Positions 15,323 to 22,196 of a stretch of DNA of 22,196 nucleotides are shown one piece after another. Positions within the stretch are counted from its first letter, which is position 1. Every line of letters starts with the position of its first letter. The stretch is from assembly GCA_946562005.1 (NCBI GenBank), contig CAMNVD010000011.1, positions 1 through 22,196 on the forward strand, read 5' to 3'. A program made the position numbers and the translations under genes. A model generated the notes under the pieces. That model made no database searches and was not told where the DNA came from. It saw only the letters and a program-made list of their open reading frames with translations. The stretch comes from an uncultured Clostridia bacterium (lineage in GTDB: Bacteria; Bacillota; Dehalobacteriia; UBA4068; JAAVYR01).

Positions 15323-15351
15323 TTGACAGATAGCTGGTTTTTCAGTATGAT
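15323..15351 (+). promoter_or_regulatory. Promoter of the Re-citrate synthase operon
   Basis: A perfect TTGACA at 15323-15328, a 17-nt spacer and TATGAT at 15346-15351. Transcription from here leaves a leader of about 140 nt. Confidence 0.82.
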
Positions 15352-15362
15352 AGAAAAAATAC

Positions 15363-15422
15363 CTTATTTTTATCTTATTTAAATTAGCAAGGGTGTTTTG
15401 CGGCCATGTATGATAAAATAAG
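15363..15422 (+). other. Long imperfect stem in the citrate synthase leader
   Basis: CTTATTTTTATC (15363-15374) can pair with GATAAAATAAG (15412-15422) with one bulged T. CTTATTT at 15374-15380 competes for the same 3' arm. No T-run follows, and the ribosome site AAGGAGGGG at 15485-15493 is not enclosed. Confidence 0.35.
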
Positions 15423-15499
15423 CGTAGAAAAGCCATGGGATGTATTTAAAAAACGTGGCAAAGTTAGTTTTTATAACCATGATTAAGGAGGGGTAAAGG

Positions 15500-16888
15500 A
15501 TGATTGAATTTAACGGAAAAACCAATGTGCTGGAACAATCACAGTATAAATACAGCTTGCAGGATGTAGCAGAGCCTAATTTATTCCGGGATATATTCCC
15601 CTATGATGATGTGCCAAAATGCACCTTTAACCATAGAAAGGTGCCTATGTCTGTGCCTGATAATATTTGGCTGACAGACACTACCTTTCGTGACGGGCAG
15701 CAATCTCGGGCGCCTTATACGGTAGAGCAAATTGTTCATTTGTTTAAATTATTGCATAAGTTAAGCGGTCCTAACGGCGTTATCCGCCAATGTGAATTTT
15801 TCTTATACAGCGAACGGGATAGAGAAGCCGTAAGAAAATGTCAGGAGCTGGGGTATAAATTCCCGGAAATTACTGGTTGGATTCGTGCAACGAAAAATGA
15901 CTTTAAACTGGCTAAAGATATGGGCTTACAAGAATGTGGTATTTTGGTAAGCTGCTCTGACTATCACATCTTTAAGAAGCTGAAGAAAACCAGAAGAGAA
16001 GCCATGGAAGGTTATCTGGAAGTGGTACGGCAAGCTATCGAAATCGGCATGAAACCGCGCTGTCACTTTGAAGATATTACCAGAGCGGATTTCTATGGTT
16101 TCGTTGTGCCTTTTGCTATCGAGCTAAGAAATCTCATGGAAGAAAGCCGTGTGCCTATTAAAATCCGGGCCTGTGACACCATGGGTTATGGGGTGCCTTA
16201 TCCGGGGGCGGCGTTACCACGGAGCGTTCCGGGGATTATCTATGGCTTTAAGCACCATGCAGGGTTCCCTAGTGAGCTCTTAGAATGGCATGGCCATAAC
16301 GACTTCTATAAAGCTGTTACCAACTCTACCTTTGCTTGGCTCTATGGGGCGTCTAGTGTCAACTGTTCTCTCCTGGGCATCGGCGAACGGACGGGGAATA
16401 CGCCGCTGGAAGGGATGCTCATGGAATATGCCCAATTACGGGGTACCCACAACGGCATGGATATGACGGTCATCACGGAAATCGCTGACTACTATCAAAA
16501 GGAAATCGGCTATGACATTCCGCCGCAAACGCCATTTGTCGGGAAAAACTTCAATGTAACCCAGGCAGGGATTCATGCTGACGGTCTCTTAAAGGATGAA
16601 GAAATCTACAATATTTTTGATACAGCGAAGCTCTTAAACCGTCCTGTTGGCGTTGCCATCAACCAAACTTCCGGCCTTGCGGGCATTGCTCACTGGGTAA
16701 ATGACTATCTGGGCATTAATCAGTCTGATAACGCATTGCAAAAAAGCGACCCACGCCTTGCTGTGCTTAAAGATTGGATTGACACCCAATATGACGCCGG
16801 CAGGGTGACGGCCTTCGGTGATGAAGAATTGGCAGAACTAATCCATGATTTGACGCCGGAATTATTAGAACTGAAACAAGATAAATAA
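15500..16888 (+). CDS. Re-specific citrate synthase (homocitrate synthase-like fold)
   Basis: A 462-residue DRE-TIM metallolyase that looks like the Re-face citrate synthase of Clostridium kluyveri and Syntrophus, unrelated to ordinary GltA. It would condense acetyl-CoA with oxaloacetate to citrate, using a divalent metal (Mn2+ in the characterised enzyme). TDTTFRDGQQSRAPYT holds the metal aspartate and DG loop (residues 59-74). HGHN at 264-267 supplies two metal histidines. GIGERTGNTPLEGML and TQAGIHADG are typical of the superfamily. The long N-terminal extension before the barrel is a Re-citrate synthase trait. The start follows AAGGAGG. The next two genes are aconitase and isocitrate dehydrogenase, which supports citrate over isopropylmalate or homocitrate synthesis. 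Automated pipelines often mislabel this family. Confidence 0.87.
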   Translation: MIEFNGKTNVLEQSQYKYSLQDVAEPNLFRDIFPYDDVPKCTFNHRKVPMSVPDNIWLTDTTFRDGQQSRAPYTVEQIVHLFKLLHKLSGPNGVIRQCEFFLYSERDREAVRKCQELGYKFPEITGWIRATKNDFKLAKDMGLQECGILVSCSDYHIFKKLKKTRREAMEGYLEVVRQAIEIGMKPRCHFEDITRADFYGFVVPFAIELRNLMEESRVPIKIRACDTMGYGVPYPGAALPRSVPGIIYGFKHHAGFPSELLEWHGHNDFYKAVTNSTFAWLYGASSVNCSLLGIGERTGNTPLEGMLMEYAQLRGTHNGMDMTVITEIADYYQKEIGYDIPPQTPFVGKNFNVTQAGIHADGLLKDEEIYNIFDTAKLLNRPVGVAINQTSGLAGIAHWVNDYLGINQSDNALQKSDPRLAVLKDWIDTQYDAGRVTAFGDEELAELIHDLTPELLELKQDK

Positions 16889-16922
16889 TCACAGAGAAGA
16901 AAAAGAAAAAAGGTGATTTTGG

Positions 16923-18860
16923 GTGAATATTGCAAGAAAAATTATTGAGTCTCATTTGGTTTCTGGGAAAATGATTGCTGGTAGTGAAATCTCTATCCGT
17001 ATCGACCAGACTCTGACCCAAGACTCTACCGGGACCATGGCTTATTTGCAATTTGAAGCCATGGGGATTCCCCAGGTAAAAACAAAAAAATCCGTGGCCT
17101 ACATCGACCACAATATGCTCCAAGCCGGTTTTGAAAATGCCGACGACCATAAATACATCCAGACCGTTACTTCTAAACACGGCATTTATTTTTCCCGTCC
17201 GGGGAACGGTATCTGCCACCAAGTACAGCTGGAACGGTTTGGTGCGCCGGGGATGACTTTACTTGGCTCTGACAGCCACACGCCTACTGGCGGCGGTATT
17301 GGGATGCTTGCTATCGGCGCCGGCGGCTTAGACGTCGCTGTGGCTATGGGCGGCGGTCCATATTACCTCATCATGCCAAAAATCTGCAAGGTAAACTTAG
17401 TGGGAAAACTGGGTCCTTGGGTTACCGCAAAAGATATTATTTTAGCGGTGCTCCGTAAGATGACGGTAAAAGGCGGCGTAGGGAAAATCATGGAATATGG
17501 CGGGCCGGGCGTGGCAAGCCTCTCTGTGCCGCAACGAGCTACTATCACCAATATGGGAGCAGAACTGGGCGCTACTACTTCTATCTTCCCTAGTGATGAA
17601 GTAACCAAAGCGTTCCTCAAGGCTCAAGGCAGAGAAGAACAATGGGTAGAGCTAAAAGCTGACGCTGACGCAGAATATGATGAAGAAATCACCATTGATT
17701 TATCCGAGCTGGAACCATTAGTAGCCCAGCCCCACAGCCCTGATAATGTGACGGAAATCAGCAAGATTGCAGGGCTGAAAGTAGACCAAGTGGCTATCGG
17801 CAGCTGCACTAACGCTTCCTATGCGGATATGATGACGGTAGCGGCTATCCTGAAAGGGAAAACGGTTGCCCCCGGTGTGAGCTTGGTTATCGCTCCTGGT
17901 TCTAAACAGGTGTTAAATATGATTGCCAAAAATGGTGCTCTCGCTGATATGGTCAATGCTGGGGCAAGAGTATTAGAATCTGCTTGCGGTCCTTGCATCG
18001 GTATGGGGCAAGCGCCTGCTACCGACGCCATCTCTCTGCGGACCTTTAACCGGAACTTTGAAGGCAGAAGCGGCACTTGGTCTGCAAAAGTATATCTGCT
18101 CAGCCCAGAAGCGGCGGCTGTCAGCGCTATCAAGGGGGTACTTACAGACCCCAGAGAATACGGAGAAGTGCCTGCTGTTACCATGCCGGAAGCATTTGAA
18201 ATCAATGATAACATGGTCATCGCTCCTGCTCCTGTCGAAGACTATGACAAAGTGGAAGTGGTGCGGGGGCCAAATATCAAACCATTCCCTGTCAATACAG
18301 AACTGCCTCAAGAATTAACAGGCAAAGCGTTGATTAAAGTGGTAGATAATATCACTACCGACCACATCATGCCTTCTAATGCAAAGCTGTTGCCTTATCG
18401 TTCTAACGTGCCATATTTGGCAGAATATTGCCTGACGCCTTGTGACGCTGGATTTCCTGCCCGGGCAAAAGAAGCCGGCGGCGGTTTCATCATCGCTGGG
18501 GCAAACTATGGCCAAGGCTCCAGCCGGGAACACGCAGCCCTTGCTCCTTTGCAATTAGGTATCAAAGGGGTGCTGGCAAAATCTTTTGCTCGCATCCATA
18601 TGGCTAATTTAATGAATAACGGTATCCTGCCTTTGGCCTTTGCAAATGAAGCTGATTATGATATGATAGACCAAGAGGATGTATTGGTATTAAAAGATAT
18701 TCGGGAACAGCTAGAACAAGCGGTTAGCGGGAAGAATATCATGGTTACCAATGAAACCAAAGGCAAAGAAATCCCTATGACTTTGTCGCTATCCGAACGG
18801 CAAAAGGATATTCTGCTAGCTGGGGGGCTCCTCAACTACACCAAAAAACAAAACCAATAA
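16923..18860 (+). CDS. Aconitate hydratase (short, Aquifex-type)
   Basis: A 645-residue aconitase that isomerises citrate to isocitrate through cis-aconitate with a [4Fe-4S] cluster. Cluster ligands are C295 in GSCTNASYADM and C355 and C358 in CGPCIGMGQAP. The substrate-binding SDSHTPTGGGIGMLAIGAGG is near residues 118-137. The C-terminal swivelling domain carries VDNITTDHIMPSN and the active-site QGSSREHAA. At 645 residues it is the compact type, not the roughly 890-residue AcnA. The start codon is GTG, preceded by AAAGGTGAT. It lies 34 nt after the citrate synthase and 39 nt before isocitrate dehydrogenase, in the same operon. No gaps or substitutions are evident in the active site. Confidence 0.93.
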   Translation: MNIARKIIESHLVSGKMIAGSEISIRIDQTLTQDSTGTMAYLQFEAMGIPQVKTKKSVAYIDHNMLQAGFENADDHKYIQTVTSKHGIYFSRPGNGICHQVQLERFGAPGMTLLGSDSHTPTGGGIGMLAIGAGGLDVAVAMGGGPYYLIMPKICKVNLVGKLGPWVTAKDIILAVLRKMTVKGGVGKIMEYGGPGVASLSVPQRATITNMGAELGATTSIFPSDEVTKAFLKAQGREEQWVELKADADAEYDEEITIDLSELEPLVAQPHSPDNVTEISKIAGLKVDQVAIGSCTNASYADMMTVAAILKGKTVAPGVSLVIAPGSKQVLNMIAKNGALADMVNAGARVLESACGPCIGMGQAPATDAISLRTFNRNFEGRSGTWSAKVYLLSPEAAAVSAIKGVLTDPREYGEVPAVTMPEAFEINDNMVIAPAPVEDYDKVEVVRGPNIKPFPVNTELPQELTGKALIKVVDNITTDHIMPSNAKLLPYRSNVPYLAEYCLTPCDAGFPARAKEAGGGFIIAGANYGQGSSREHAALAPLQLGIKGVLAKSFARIHMANLMNNGILPLAFANEADYDMIDQEDVLVLKDIREQLEQAVSGKNIMVTNETKGKEIPMTLSLSERQKDILLAGGLLNYTKKQNQ

Positions 18861-18899
18861 AAATCACTACATAAAGAAAAAAATTTAGGAGGCGGCAAT

Positions 18900-19898
18900 A
18901 TGCATAAGATTACTTTGATTCCTGGCGACGGCATCGGCCCGGAAGTAACAGAAGCAGCGGTAAAGGTATTAGATGCAGCAGGCGCTAATATCGACTGGGA
19001 TGTGCAATATGCAGGGGACTGTATGTATCAAAAATGCGGTAATCCCTTACCGGAAGAAACTTTGGCTTCTATCGAAAAAAACGGCGTTGCCTTTAAGGGA
19101 CCTCTTACCACACCGGTAGGCACAGGCTTTCGCAGTGTAAACGTAGCTATGCGCAAACACTTCGACCTCTATGTGAACCTTCGTCCGGCCAAAACTTATC
19201 CCGGCGTATATTCCCGTTATGACAACATCGACTTGGTGGTGGTACGGGAAAACACCGAAGACTTGTATGCAGGCATCGAACACATGGTAGGACCAGACGC
19301 AGCGGAAAGCATTAAAATCTTCACCCGCAAAGGCTGTGAACGCATCATCCGCTGGGCATTTGAATATGCCATCAAAGAAGGACGGAAAAAAGTAACTGCC
19401 GTACATAAAGCTAACATTATGAAATGCACTGACGGTATGTATTTAGACATTTTCCGTCAGATTGCACCGGAATATCCGCAAATCGAGGCGGAAGACGTCA
19501 TTGCCGACGCCATGTCCATGCGTCTCGTTTATGCACCGGAAGAATATGATGTATTGGTAATGCCTAACTTATACGGGGATATTCTCTCCGACTTATGCGC
19601 AGGTCTCGTTGGTGGCCTTGGCATTGCGCCGGGGGCAAATATTGGCGAAAAAATCGCCCTCTTTGAACCTATCCACGGCACGGCACCTACCATCGTAGGG
19701 CAAGGCATCGCTAACCCTACTGCTACCATTCTCTCCTCCTGCTTAATGCTGAAACATATCGGCGAACAGGCAAAAGGGGATATGATTGAGCAAGCAGTAG
19801 CAAAAGTTATCAAAGACGGCAAAACCGTTACTGTTGACTTAGGCGGCACTGCTTCTACTATGGAATTTGCCAATGCGGTTATTGCGGAAATCAAATAA
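18900..19898 (+). CDS. Isocitrate dehydrogenase, probably NAD-dependent
   Basis: A 332-residue beta-decarboxylating dehydrogenase that converts isocitrate to 2-oxoglutarate and CO2. PGDGIGPEV opens the protein. RENTEDLYAGIEH (116-128) is the isocitrate form of the substrate motif. The catalytic lysine is K170 in HKANIMK, and NLYGDILSD supplies the metal aspartates. The cofactor loop reads FEPIHGTAPTIVGQG: where the NADP enzyme of E. coli has Lys-Tyr, this has Thr264-Ile265, which favours NAD. This cofactor call is inference. The length is that of the short NAD-type/homoisocitrate group. AGGAGG precedes the ATG, and a strong terminator follows. As last gene of the operon it delivers the glutamate precursor. 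Confidence 0.88.
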   Translation: MHKITLIPGDGIGPEVTEAAVKVLDAAGANIDWDVQYAGDCMYQKCGNPLPEETLASIEKNGVAFKGPLTTPVGTGFRSVNVAMRKHFDLYVNLRPAKTYPGVYSRYDNIDLVVVRENTEDLYAGIEHMVGPDAAESIKIFTRKGCERIIRWAFEYAIKEGRKKVTAVHKANIMKCTDGMYLDIFRQIAPEYPQIEAEDVIADAMSMRLVYAPEEYDVLVMPNLYGDILSDLCAGLVGGLGIAPGANIGEKIALFEPIHGTAPTIVGQGIANPTATILSSCLMLKHIGEQAKGDMIEQAVAKVIKDGKTVTVDLGGTASTMEFANAVIAEIK

Positions 19899-19930
19899 AA
19901 CATCTTTACTAGAGAACAAAGAATTTACTG

Positions 19931-19973
19931 ACTGCCTCTTACAGAAAATAAAACTGTAAGAGGCAGTTTTTTT
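19931..19973 (+). terminator. Terminator of the citrate synthase-aconitase-isocitrate dehydrogenase operon
   Basis: A perfect 14-bp stem, ACTGCCTCTTACAG (19931-19944) with CTGTAAGAGGCAGT (19954-19967), a 9-nt loop and seven T residues. Confidence 0.95.
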
Positions 19974-20077
19974 GTTATATGGTGATAGTGGTAAGTTTCT
20001 ATTGTATTTTGAGGTAAAGATGGATAGAATAAAAGCAAGAGACCATGCGCATGATGAATGCAGGAGGAAATGAAGAT

Positions 20078-20521
20078 ATGGCATTTTTTGATGATTTAGG
20101 AAAAAAGATTAGCACCGCAGCCGGGGCTGTGGCAGATAAAACCAAAGAGCTGACGGAAGTGGCAAAGCTCAATAATGAAATCAGCAAGGCAGAAAAGAAA
20201 GTACGCAGCTTGTATGAGGAAATCGGGAAAATCATGTTTGAGAAAGAAAAATATAATACAGATGGCCCTGTTTATCAGCAATGCAACGCAATCCTTGCGG
20301 AACAGCAAAAGGTATTAGAGCTGACGAAAAAAATAGAAGCCATTAAAAATGACGGCGTTACCGTCAGTGCATCGGCAGCGCCGTCTGTAGAAACAACTGC
20401 CAAACCGCAAAATACAGAACGCACTTGTCCTAGCTGTGGCTATAGTGAGGCGGAGGAAGACTTCTGTACCCAATGCGGGGCGGAACTGGTCCAAGAAGGA
20501 GAATTTATCGAGATAAAATAA
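20078..20521 (+). CDS. Zinc-ribbon domain protein with coiled-coil N-terminus
   Basis: A 147-residue cytosolic protein of no assigned function. The N-terminal half (residues 1-95) is charged and helical, with likely coiled coil around ADKTKELTEVAKLNNEISKA and ILAEQQKVLELTKKIEAI. A serine/alanine/threonine-rich linker follows, then a C-terminal zinc ribbon with CPSCG and CTQCG (two CxxC pairs, 14 residues between them). The ATG at 20078 is preferred, with AGGAGG at 20062-20067 upstream; an in-frame ATG at 20045 would contain that ribosome site. It stands alone between two terminators. Similar small zinc-ribbon proteins are widespread in Firmicutes and remain uncharacterised. Confidence 0.8.
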   Translation: MAFFDDLGKKISTAAGAVADKTKELTEVAKLNNEISKAEKKVRSLYEEIGKIMFEKEKYNTDGPVYQQCNAILAEQQKVLELTKKIEAIKNDGVTVSASAAPSVETTAKPQNTERTCPSCGYSEAEEDFCTQCGAELVQEGEFIEIK

Positions 20522-20531
20522 ACAGCAAAAG

Positions 20532-20565
20532 AAAAAGAGCTTGGCTTTTTAGCCAAGCTCTTTTT
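20532..20565. terminator. Bidirectional terminator between zinc-ribbon gene and hydrogenase
   Basis: AAAAAGAGCTTGGCT (20532-20546) and AGCCAAGCTCTTTTT (20551-20565) form a perfect 15-bp arm pair with a TTTT loop. It serves both converging genes. Confidence 0.95.
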
Positions 20566-20576
20566 AGTATATGGTT

Positions 20577-22196
20577 TTATCTGAGTAAATCTTTTCTATT
20601 GACATAATGGGTGTGTAATAAGTGGTGGGATTTTTCACCGAGAGGTTTGCCTAAGAACTCATCATAGATTTGTTTGATAGCTGGGTTTTCATGGGATTTG
20701 CGGATAGGCAAATCTTTATCCAGCTCATAAATGGCTTTGTAACGTTCGGCCATTTTTGCCCAAGTCTTGATAGGATTGCCGCCGCCGCCAATGCAGCCGC
20801 CGGGGCACGCCATGATTTCGATGAAGTGGTAGTCAGCTATGCCTGCTTTTACGTCGTTCATAATCTTTCTAGCGTTGCCTAGGCCGTGAACGATAGCAAT
20901 CTTTACTGCAGTACCGTTAATGTCGATGGTGGCTTCTTTGATGCCTTCAAAGCCCCGTACATCATGGAATTCTAACTTTTCTAAAGTTTTACCAGTAAGC
21001 ACTTCGTAAACAGTACGGAGCGCTGCTTCCATTACGCCGCCGGTAACACCGAAGATTTCCCCGGCGCCGCTCCCTAAACCGAAAGGTAAGTCGAAGTCCG
21101 TATCCGGTAAATCTGCAAAGCTGATGCCGGCGGACTTGATGAGGTTTGCCAGCTCCTGTACGGTGAGGACGATATCTACATCCTGATAACCGCTGCTGTC
21201 CATTTCCGGACGTTTGCATTCATACTTCTTGGCGGTGCAAGGCATGATGGAAACACTGAAAATATTTGCTGGGTCTTCGCCGGATTTCTCTGCATAATAG
21301 GTTTTTAGCACGGCGCCAAACATCTGCTGTGGAGATTTGCAGGTGGAGAGGTGTGGGATTTGTTTTGGGAAGAAGGTTTCGCAGAACTTTACCCAGCCTG
21401 GGCTGCAAGAGGTAATCATGGGCAGAGTGCCGCCGTTTTGGATGCGGTCCAATAGCTCATAGCCTTCCTCCATAATGGTAAGGTCGGCGGAGAAGTTGGT
21501 ATCGAATACCATATCAAAGCCTAGCTTCTTCATAGCGGTAACCATACGGCCAGTGCTGATGGTACCTGGTTTTTCTCCTAATGCTTCTGCTAAGGTGATA
21601 CGGACTGCCGGGGCTACTTGGCCCACGATTTTCTTACCGGCATGGATAGCGTCGAATAATTTCTCGGTATCGTCATGGATGGTAAGAGCGCCCACAGGGC
21701 AGGCCTGTACGCATTGGCCACAGTTAATGCAAGGAGAATCTGCCAACTGTTTTTCATAAGGGGGAACGACTACGGTGTGGAAGCCTCTATTTTCTTTAGA
21801 AAGCACGCCCACTGTTTGGATTTCGTTGCAGGCGTATACACAGCGTCCGCATAAGATACATTTATTAGAATCTCTCACAATAGAAGGAGAGGACGTATCC
21901 TTGCCGTGTTCCCGAGGACGGATGTCGTAGCGGAGCGAACGAGTCAGGTGCAGCTCCTGGGTAACCTTTTGCAGCTCGCAATTGCCGCTGCGGGAGCAAA
22001 CCAGGCAGTCTTGCGGATGGTGAGACAGGATAAGCTCTAAAATGTTATGACGGACTTTTCTTGCTGTGGGAGACGCGGTCTTAATGACCATGCCTTCGCT
22101 TACCGGGAAGCTACAAGCAGGCTGCAATAAGCGTTGGCCTTCGATTTCTACTAAGCAAATACGGCAGTTGGACTTTACCTTTTGGTCCGGATGGTT
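20577..22196 (-). CDS. [FeFe] hydrogenase catalytic subunit (HydA/HndD type), N-terminus beyond the window
   Basis: 539 residues are visible and the frame is open to the right edge, so the true start is outside. Numbering from the edge: a [2Fe-2S] ferredoxin-like domain (NCRICLVEIEG, C11, C14, C28); the NuoG-like His-Cys3 cluster site (HHPQDC, C64, C67, C73); two [4Fe-4S] sites (C113/116/119/123 and C156/159/162/166); then the H-cluster domain with TSCSPGW (C264), MPCTAKKYE (C320) and EIMACPGGCIGGGG (C464, C468). It reduces protons or oxidises H2. This domain order is that of the NADH-linked, often electron-bifurcating, multi-subunit enzymes, so HydB/HydC-like partners are expected upstream on the minus strand, outside the window. 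The L1 motif has Ser where many enzymes have a second Cys. Confidence 0.94.
   Translation of the reverse strand, partial: NHPDQKVKSNCRICLVEIEGQRLLQPACSFPVSEGMVIKTASPTARKVRHNILELILSHHPQDCLVCSRSGNCELQKVTQELHLTRSLRYDIRPREHGKDTSSPSIVRDSNKCILCGRCVYACNEIQTVGVLSKENRGFHTVVVPPYEKQLADSPCINCGQCVQACPVGALTIHDDTEKLFDAIHAGKKIVGQVAPAVRITLAEALGEKPGTISTGRMVTAMKKLGFDMVFDTNFSADLTIMEEGYELLDRIQNGGTLPMITSCSPGWVKFCETFFPKQIPHLSTCKSPQQMFGAVLKTYYAEKSGEDPANIFSVSIMPCTAKKYECKRPEMDSSGYQDVDIVLTVQELANLIKSAGISFADLPDTDFDLPFGLGSGAGEIFGVTGGVMEAALRTVYEVLTGKTLEKLEFHDVRGFEGIKEATIDINGTAVKIAIVHGLGNARKIMNDVKAGIADYHFIEIMACPGGCIGGGGNPIKTWAKMAERYKAIYELDKDLPIRKSHENPAIKQIYDEFLGKPLGEKSHHLLHTHYVNRKDLLR

Noticed and set aside
15500..16888. 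2-isopropylmalate synthase or homocitrate synthase call
   Set aside because: The long N-terminal extension and the aconitase/isocitrate dehydrogenase partners fit Re-citrate synthase better; no leucine, nitrogenase or lysine genes are nearby.
18900..19898. 3-isopropylmalate dehydrogenase call
   Set aside because: The RENTEDLYAG substrate motif is the isocitrate type, and the partner genes are citrate synthase and aconitase.
20045..20077. Earlier ATG for the zinc-ribbon gene
   Set aside because: The AGGAGG site lies within this extension and serves the ATG at 20078.
22125..22127. TTG at 22127 as the start of the hydrogenase
   Set aside because: The frame stays open to the edge and encodes the conserved NCRICLVEIEG of the [2Fe-2S] domain, so the gene is cut by the window.
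1..22196. CRISPR array, tRNA, rRNA, insertion sequence or frameshifted gene
   Set aside because: I read both strands and found no spaced direct-repeat array, no transposase and no broken reading frame; the only tandem repeat is the three-unit 11-mer at 15153.

Overview
The window is ordinary bacterial chromosome from a strictly anaerobic, fermentative Firmicute. The mix of protein types suggests a Negativicutes lineage (Acidaminococcus, Phascolarctobacterium, Dialister or Megasphaera-like): a clostridial-type Re-citrate synthase, a multi-domain [FeFe] hydrogenase, a YkpA-like ABC-F protein, a class B sortase and an iron-sulfur cysteine desulfidase. That placement is inference from sequence style. 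I see no rRNA, tRNA, insertion sequence, prophage structural gene or CRISPR array.

Layout. (1) 146-5265, plus strand: an ApgM-family phosphoglycerate mutase (or alternative homoserine kinase), DNA repair protein RadA, a class B sortase and a YkpA-like ABC-F ATPase. (2) 5246-6142: an AT-rich patch with three small XRE-type regulators. The divergent repressor promoter has a 9-bp-arm inverted repeat exactly between its -35 and -10. (3) 6308-8097: the manganese exporter MntP, then a preQ1-I riboswitch with a readable antiterminator/terminator switch, controlling queT and queF. (4) 8178-12084, minus strand: an apparent operon of three predicted lipoproteins, two tandem WG-repeat paralogues followed by an orphan PstS-like binding protein. 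This is the least explained unit in the window. (5) 12299-15086: a cysteine desulfidase-family gene and a convergent AGCS sodium:amino-acid symporter sharing one bidirectional terminator. (6) 15500-19898: a three-gene operon of Re-citrate synthase, aconitase and NAD-type isocitrate dehydrogenase, which is the oxidative branch from acetyl-CoA and oxaloacetate to 2-oxoglutarate. (7) 20078-20521: a small zinc-ribbon protein. (8) 20577-22196, minus strand: an [FeFe] hydrogenase catalytic subunit whose N-terminus lies beyond the right edge.

How the parts fit. The Re-citrate synthase operon would feed glutamate synthesis in an anaerobe with an incomplete TCA cycle, and the hydrogenase would dispose of fermentation electrons as H2. 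The queuosine genes form a transport-plus-reduction unit that shuts off when preQ1 is plentiful. Convergent pairs are separated by strong bidirectional terminators at 8100, 13576 and 20532. The exception is the ABC-F/XRE pair, whose 3' ends overlap by 20 bp. No wholly new system can be proved from sequence alone. The best candidates for follow-up are the three-lipoprotein operon, the XRE operator module, the asymmetric ABC-F protein and the Re-citrate synthase operon.
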